Made by a program: the position numbers and the translations under genes. A stretch of DNA of 64,000 bases from Tubulanus polymorphus (Eukaryota; Nemertea; Palaeonemertea; Tubulaniformes; Tubulanidae), in contig NC_134034.1 in NCBI RefSeq assembly GCF_964204645.1, positions 1,176,001-1,240,000 on the forward strand, read 5' to 3'. The stretch's first letter is position 1; every line of letters starts with the position of its first letter. Under the pieces are notes generated by a model that had not been told where the DNA came from, searched no databases, and saw only the letters and a list, made by a program, of their open reading frames with translations. Of the stretch, positions 57,801 through 64,000 are shown in pieces.

Positions 57801-60800
57801 CCGGTCTAAGATTTAATAATAATCAAAGTTGTAGTTGATTGTTTATTTTTTGATCGGGTCGTTGTTTTTAGAACTGGCGCGACAGCAGAGTAAACTTGTC
57901 CACACGAACTTGTTAGAAGAGCTCGTCTTCTGGATGGTAAAATTCGAATTTCCTCAGAAGATCGTCACTCTACTGTTGAGTATCTTACCAGACGACGCCT
58001 ACAAGGTAAGCAACACCGGGTTGATCCAGGTGTGCACGTTTCTGAGATATCCCTCTGACTGGAGGTGAGGCCAAACGTTTTGTAACAGTGGTAATAACCT
58101 GGGCCCAGTTAATTCTGAGTTTAAATCAGTTCATTTTCAAAGTTTTAACCACGGAGTCAAATTCAACTCTGAACTGTGGTACTGGATCTTGTAGTATTAA
58201 GTGTATTGTTAAAAGAAAATGTTTAGAAAATTAGAAAGGTTGAAATTTTAAAGATTTTTTTATCCAGATTATGTTATTCGGAATCATGCCTATCTCCGGT
58301 GGGTGGCTCCAGGAATATCTTGATCATGGTATTCGGAGTCACCCCTCTCTCTAGTTGGTGGCTCCAGGAATATCTTGATCATGGTATTCGGAGTTATCCA
58401 TTTCTCCGGTGGGTGGCTCCAGGAATATCTTGATCATGGTATTCGGAGTTATCCATTTCTCCGGTGGGTGGCTCCAGGAATATCTTAATCATGGTATTCG
58501 TAGTCATCCCTTTCTCTAGTGGGTGGCTCCAGGAATATCTTAATCATGGTATTCGTAGTCACCCCTCTCTAGTGGGTGGCTCCAGGAATTGTATTTGGAG
58601 TCATCCCTTTCTCTAGTGGTTGGCTCCAGATTTGTGTCTAAGATTCGTGATGATTATTTTCTATAGGAAGCGTTCACGCGTACGTTTGTTCAACACTACA
58701 GTCGTATATCGATAGCGCTGGTGAATTCCATCGACCGGCAGACGATCTCAAACCGGGTCGTACACATCAGCGTTCAGCTGTTCAGCAACGAATCGATCGC
58801 GTCGAAGATCGCCGAACAATATCAGCTCATACACGTGATGATCGCTAGTTTAAATCACATGCTGAAAAATATACTCACCGAGAGTACGTTACAAGGTACG
58901 TCAATCCCCCTATGACATCATTATCACTGATGCATGATCCCCCTATGACATCATTATCACTGACGATGCAATACTAACGCGATAACATCGAATGAATTTT
59001 GATTCCGATTTATAGAAACTTCTAGATAAGAAAAGATGTCTGCCTCCATAAATCCCCCTATGACATCATCAAATTACCTACTAGTGATTTGATCTATAGA
59101 CACTTCTAGAAAAGATGTCTGCCTCCATAAATCCTCCTATGACATCATCAAATTGTCTACTAGTGATTTGATCTATAGACACTTGTAGAAAAGATGTCTG
59201 CCTTCATAAATCCCCCTATGACATCATCATTAGGGAAACCTCGGTTACAGATACTTCACTACAATAAAGATGGCATACTCCATAAATCCCTCTATGATGT
59301 AATCATTTTAGTCTCATTCAGACTTTAGATACTTTACAGAAAATTGTCCGGCTGCGTAAGTCCCCCCTATGACATCATAATCTGATATTGAAATGTTTTC
59401 TAGTTGCAGAATGTAATTTACACATGGTAGTTGATTGTAGTAAGGATATACTGAGGGATCACTGTTATTGGCCGGTAGTTAGTGATCTGATTAATCTACT
59501 ATCACACTCGTCTATAGCTAATCAAATATTCGACGATCTGAAAATGATGCCCATGTGGCTCGAACTGATTTCTTATTTTCAAGGTACGTATTCCGGCCGC
59601 ATATCCCCCTATGACATCATGCAATTATCTACTAGCGTGATATGATACTTGACACTTCTAGAAAAGATGTCTGCCTCCATATATCACGCTATGACATCAT
59701 TTAATTATTTACTACACTGTAGTGTGATATTTGACACTTCTAGAAACGATGTCTGCCTCCATAAATCCCCCTATGACATCATCAAATTGTCTACTAAGTG
59801 ATTTGACCTATAGACACTTCTAGAAAAGATGTCTGCCTCCACAAATTCCCCTATGACATCATCAAATTGTCTACTAGTGATTTGATACTTGACACTTCTA
59901 GAAAAGATGTCTGCCTCCATAAATCCCCCTATGACATCATCAAATTGTCTACTAGTGATTTGATACTTGACACTTCTAGAAAAGATGTCTGCCTCCATAA
60001 ATCCCCCTATGACATCATCAAATTGTCTATTAGTGATTTGATCTCTAGACCCTTCTAAAAAACATGTCTGCCTCCTTAATCACCCTATGACATCATCACA
60101 TTGTCAACTAGAGTGTAGACCCTTCTAAAAAACATGTCTGCCTCTATAAATCCCCCTATGACATCATCAAAATGAATTGTATCATTGAATTGTAGGAATG
60201 AATTTGAACGTACGCGAGTTGTCTCAACACGTAGAATATGAACCGGACACGTATTATGCTGCGTTCTCGGCTGAGTTAGAAATATGTGCGTCGCCGATGT
60301 GGTCTCTACTCGTACATCTCAAAAACAAGGTCCGTCTGCTCGAGAATTAGAGAAATCTGGAAAATTTAAAAAAAACTGGAAAATCGGAAGATCGTTTTTT
60401 TATTTCTAGGGCGACGAAGAGCGCTGTAAACGTATAATAAAGATGATAGTCTCCGCTCTGCAGCATTGGTTCAACGTTATAGACGTCAATTCGAATACGG
60501 TGGTACGTTTCATATCACTGCAGGGTGGCGCCACTGACCTCGAAAACTACGGGATTCAGAAAAATCTTGAAAAAAATTGGGGAGAACTCTCCGGGAATTT
60601 GACAATTTTTACCAAAAACCTGGAAAACTCAGGGCCCGGTTTTATAGACTGGTATTGATTTCAACCCGGGTTTCAAGCTAATTCAATTCATTTTCAATTG
60701 AGTTAACATACCAGGCCTAGGGAAATAGAATAATGCTATTGACGAACTGTTTCTTTATTATCAATACGTGATTTAATGAAAAATGAATAAATCGTAAAAT

Positions 60801-63680
60801 ATTAAGTTAAGAAATTTCTCTGAGGGAATTTTGTGTAATCACATGGAAAAATCCGGGACCAGGGCCCAGTTTCACAAAAAAGGGAACTCAAATTTTTGGT
60901 GTAATTGCCATTGGTTACTTCGTGTTTTCAATGACGACAACAGTTCGAACTTAACCGAGGCTTCCAATTTTTTGTGAAACTGGGCCCAGTTACAATCAAT
61001 CTGGGATGTTTGGCAACTTTCATTTACTCAAGATCTTTACATCTGTAGCTGAACCACGGATATTGCGTATATTCTCGACGTTTCATTTTCTCTCCGTATT
61101 TTCAGCCGAATAGTCGTCAGATATCGTTTCATTTACCGCTGCATCGTTATCTGGCGGCGTTTCTCAGTCAGGCCGTCTGCGTGCTCGACATCCCGTTATC
61201 GGACGTGCTGCCATCTAGTGACCAATTGAAACAACTACTCATTCATCCTTTACAAATACAGGTAGCGAACGAAAACAAACTTTTGATTCGCTTCGTTTTT
61301 AAAAGCTGACTATGAAATTTAAAGAAATTTAAATTCTTTTTCACGTGTTTCTTTTTCCTGCCTACAGGTGGCGTTTTACGAGATATTCTGCGGTCTATGG
61401 GTGCGAAACGGGTTACAAATCAAAGGACAAGCGATGACCTACATACAGTGTCATTTCTGTAACAGTCTCGTAGACGCCGACATCTTCCTCTTACAGGTAC
61501 GATCCCCCTATGACATCATCAAATTGTTCACTTGTGATTCGATCTATAGACACTTGTAGAAATGATGTCTGCCTCCACAAATCCACCTATGACATCATCA
61601 AAGTCTAATTACTGGTGATTTGATTTATAGACACATCCAGGAAATATGGCTTTCACAAAACTCCCCCTGTGTCATCATCCAAATACCTACTGGTGATATA
61701 GACCCTTCTAGAAAAGGTGTCTGCCTCCATAAATCCACCTATGACATCATCAAATCACTTACGGGTGATATAGACCCTTCTGGAAAAGGTATCTGCCTCC
61801 ATAAATCCACCTATGATATCATCAAAGTCTAATTACTTACTATTGATTTGATTTATTTCTAAGAAAAGATGTCAGCCTTCATATAATCCCCCTATGACAT
61901 CACTTTATCATCTGCTGCTGGTGTATTACAGGTGTGTTTTTATTTATAGGTTTGCGCTGCGTATTTAGATCCCGAGTTCGTTTTGAAATCAATATTTGAA
62001 AGATTCCACGTATTTGATTGGGTAACGTTGAGTCCGATTCCCACGTTGTCGCCACGGTTACAGCACGAGGATGCATTGTTGGAAGGCTGTCTGACATTCC
62101 TCGCCACACTGCTCGGTTTCCGTAATCATTGGGGTACGTCTCTTAAAAACTGGAACTAGGTCTAGAACCCACAATTGTGGAACTGGGCCAAGAACCCACA
62201 ACTGTGGAACTGGGCCAAGAACCCACAACTGTGGAACTAGGTCTAGAACCCACAACTGTGGAACTGGGCCAAGAACCCACAACTGTGGAACTAGGTCTAG
62301 AACCCACAACTGTGGATCTGGGTCTAAAACCCACAACTGTGGAACTGGGTCTAGAACCCACAATTGTGGAACTGGGCCAAGAACCCACAACTGTGGAACT
62401 GGGCCAAGAACCCACAACTGTGGAACTAGGTCTAGAACCCACAACTGTGGAACTGGGCCAAGAACCCACAACTGTGGAACTAGGTCTAGAACCCACAACT
62501 GTGGAACTGGGTCTAGAACCCACAACTGTGGAACTGGGTCTAAAACCCACAACTGTGGAACTGGGCCCAGAACCCACAACTGTGGAACTGGGTCTAGAAC
62601 CCACAACTGTGGAACTGGGCCCAGAACCTACAACTGTGGGATGAAATTTTCAACAACTGTGGAACTGGGTTTATTATTTACAACTGTTTAAACTTTGATT
62701 CCAAATTTATAACTGTGAAATTGTGTGTAGAACCCACAACTGCGGAACTGGGTTCCTAATTGACAACTGGGAAATGTGGTCCTGTAGTACACACAACTGT
62801 GGAACTGGGACTGTAATTCGTAAGGTTCTTCTGTTTCATATATGTTTGCTGTGTTAATTGTAAACAGGTATTGGGGAAGAAGAATTAACACGTATCGAAA
62901 TGGTTACTCTGTTATGCGTTAGTGATCGCACGCATTCACAATTGATGGATCTGATGCCAGAGAAATGCGGCTTGAGCGGACAAACGAAACAGTTTGAACC
63001 CATTCTCAGACAGGTACGTCTATCGGTGACACCTAGTGTTGCTCTTTTCAACTACTAGTTACGCACAGCCATCTATTGTCATTCGAATCAACTAATTCAA
63101 CATCCTCATACAAATACATCTACGAATATTTATTACAATCCAACCATTTCCATGGTATATGGAGGAAAAACAGTATTTACAATTAATTACATAAACAGCA
63201 ATAAAAGCCTTTAAACCTCAATAAACTGGGCTCACACTTATATGCGTAAAAAACTATTAACTAGTCACCAAGTGTCCTTCTAATCAACTAGTCACAAAGA
63301 GCCACCTAGTGTCACAAACATCAACTATTTCTTTGGCGATGTGGATATCGAATTATTGTATTTGCCGTTACAGATTGGTGACTATAAGGCTCCTAATTTC
63401 GAGGCTGGTGGTGGTACTATGCAACAGGGCATGTATGTGCCTAAAGGTAAATAACCAATCTACGTCTGCTCATGAAATACATTACATGTATTATCGATTT
63501 TCCTTTGAAATTTTCAACGAGAAACATTTTTAACTGATTAACTGCTGTTTATTTGAAAAGTTTACGCCCGTTGTTATTTGTAGAATTAGTTTGGAATGAA
63601 GATTTCGACCCGATGTATGTTTCTTTGAGAGCCGTTCATCGCAGGGACTTTCAGAGCGCCATGGATCGATATACTACGGC
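54862..63680 (+). CDS. UBR3: E3 ubiquitin-protein ligase UBR3, N-terminal part (16 exons, 3' end outside window)
   Basis: UBR3 is a large UBR-box RING ubiquitin ligase (about 1,890 residues in human). Coding exons: 54862-55102, 55673-55886, 56535-56671, 57236-57382, 57636-57776, 57872-58005, 58667-58895, 59404-59583, 60196-60329, 60410-60502, 61106-61261, 61368-61496, 61950-62133, 62868-63013, 63374-63446, 63584-63680. All phases agree, giving 811 residues and ending in phase 2 at the last donor. The start is fixed by an in-frame TAA six bases upstream, just after a 5'UTR acceptor (TTTTCAG at 54849-54855); a second ATG follows at once. Landmarks: the UBR box (90-157), FHPR-like linker, [26 protein letters not shown] and [16 protein letters not shown], all close to UBR3 as I know it. 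The RING and C-terminal parts lie to the right. Confidence 0.95.
55699..56550 (+). CDS. UBR3: UBR3 exons 2-3: UBR zinc box
   Basis: The zinc-binding UBR box spans residues 90-157 and is split by one intron carrying a TTAA MITE (55887-56534). Zinc ligands expected for the fold are all present: C90, C103, C106, C111, C115, C118, H124, H127, C140, C142, C154 and H157 ([47 protein letters not shown]). This box in UBR1/2 binds basic N-degrons; in UBR3 classical N-degron binding has not been demonstrated, so substrate recognition should not be inferred from it. Confidence 0.93.
55920..56202. mobile_element. TTAA MITE copy D, in UBR3 intron 2
   Basis: 283 bp between TTAA sites, ends CCCTTTCAGTGCATC / CCCTTTCAGTGCTGAC. 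The middle palindrome is shortened to ACACTGCGGTGT and the TATTAATTAG segment near the right end is deleted, so this copy is more decayed than B and C. Confidence 0.9.
56740..57205. repeat. 51-bp tandem array, about 8 copies, UBR3 intron 3
   Basis: Unit GGGCTAAGCTAATTTCAGTC, CAGTTCCACTGTTAAGAGTA, AAGATAAGTCC. Ends about 25 bp before the UBR3 exon 4 acceptor. Confidence 0.92.
57390..57570. repeat. 79-bp family in UBR3 intron 4
   Basis: Two forward copies and one reverse copy. The first begins about 12 nt after the exon 4 donor. Confidence 0.88.
58265..58630. repeat. 56-bp tandem array, about 6 copies, UBR3 intron 6
   Basis: Unit GGTGGGTGGCTCCAGGAATA, TCTTGATCATGGTATTCGGA, GTCATCCCTTTCTCTA. 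Same family as 9990-10255. Confidence 0.92.
58900..59370 (+). repeat. 79-bp family block in UBR3 intron 7
   Basis: Seven forward copies covering nearly the whole 508-bp intron. The first core starts about 10 nt after the donor and the last ends about 25 nt before the exon 8 acceptor. Confidence 0.92.
59590..60175 (+). repeat. 79-bp family block in UBR3 intron 8
   Basis: Eight forward copies making up almost the entire 612-bp intron. This block has the most regular 79-bp period and the best-conserved copies (59800-60030). Confidence 0.93.
61495..61905 (+). repeat. 79-bp family block in UBR3 intron 12
   Basis: Five to six forward copies. The CCCCCTATGACATC core begins 7 nt after the G of the donor GT, so the 5' splice site sequence (GTACGAT) runs straight into the repeat. 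Confidence 0.92.
62150..62830. repeat. 27-bp tandem array, about 18 regular copies plus decayed units, UBR3 intron 13
   Basis: Unit AACCCACAACTGTGGAACTG followed by GG(T/C)C(T/C)AG. Regular to about 62640, then diverged to 62830. The reverse complement carries CCAGTTCCACAGTTGTGG, the same core as the array at 3361. A 27-bp (nine-codon) period leaves long open frames on both strands; these are not genes. Confidence 0.93.
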
Positions 63681-63693
63681 GTAAGAATCCGGC

Positions 63694-64000
63694 ACACTGG
63701 CGACACCTGGTGGATCCTCACTTACCTCAAGTGGAATCTTCTATTGCCGCAGTAGTTGATATCCTACTGCGCGCTAGCGACACCTGGTGGATCCTCACTT
63801 GCCACAAGTGGAATCCTCTATTGCCGCAGTAGTTGATGTCCTACTGCACGCTAGCGACACCTGGTGGATCCTCACTTGCCACAAGTGGAATCCTCTATTG
63901 CCGCAGTAGTTGATGTCCTACTGCACGCAAGCGACACCTGGTGGATCCTCACTTGCCACAAGTGGAATCCTCTATTGCCGCAGTAGTTGATGTCCTACTG
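63694..64000. repeat. 77-bp tandem array, at least 4 copies, runs off the window
   Basis: Unit CGACACCTGGTGGATCCTCA, CTTGCCACAAGTGGAATCCT, CTATTGCCGCAGTAGTTGAT, GTCCTACTGCACGCTAG. Begins 13 nt after the UBR3 exon 16 donor and copies are nearly identical. Confidence 0.95.

Noticed and set aside
62058-62644. Three overlapping open frames of about 150-180 codons over the 27-bp array
   Set aside because: A 27-bp period keeps all frames open on both strands. The array lies inside a UBR3 intron whose flanking exons splice cleanly.

Overview
This window is animal genomic DNA. Genes are split into many short exons with GT..AG introns, and exons are richer in GC and CpG than the AT-rich introns. All recognisable genes are metazoan. 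The very dense short interspersed and tandem repeats and the gene structures suggest an invertebrate, perhaps a lophotrochozoan such as a mollusc; this is an inference and no species is identified.

Layout from left to right. (1) 1-12740 has no exon I can support. It is almost certainly part of a very long intron of the minus-strand polycystin gene and consists largely of about fifteen tandem-repeat arrays of different unit length. (2) 12741-34943, minus strand: the 5' part of a polycystin-1 (PKD1) family gene, 30 coding exons in phase encoding about 2,245 residues: signal peptide, WSC domain, about 14 PKD/Ig-like repeats, then most of a REJ module. The GAIN/GPS, PLAT and transmembrane part must lie left of the window. 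(3) 35534-36698, plus strand: TMEM218, a complete three-exon gene, head-to-head with PKD1 across 590 bp. Both are cilium-linked families, so this may be a shared ciliary promoter. (4) 39624-41534, minus strand: ORMDL, a complete three-exon gene. (5) 41.6-54.8 kb: mostly diverged repeats, one orphan three-exon minus-strand gene candidate (46480-50419), a small plus-strand ORF (45341-45541) and a 620-bp foldback element. (6) 54862 to the right edge, plus strand: the first 16 coding exons (811 residues) of the ubiquitin ligase UBR3, including the UBR zinc box.

The most unusual feature is the intron content. A roughly 79-bp repeat with the core CCCCCTATGACATCATC fills whole introns of PKD1, ORMDL and UBR3, and in at least ten introns the first copy starts within a few to about 50 nt of the 5' splice site. 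Four or five copies of a TTAA-flanked MITE with internal palindromes, two long intronic or intergenic foldbacks and a near-perfect 110-bp hairpin in the TMEM218 3' region add further structure. Exon boundaries were placed by eye from splice consensus, reading phase and protein similarity recalled from the families; no alignment was run.
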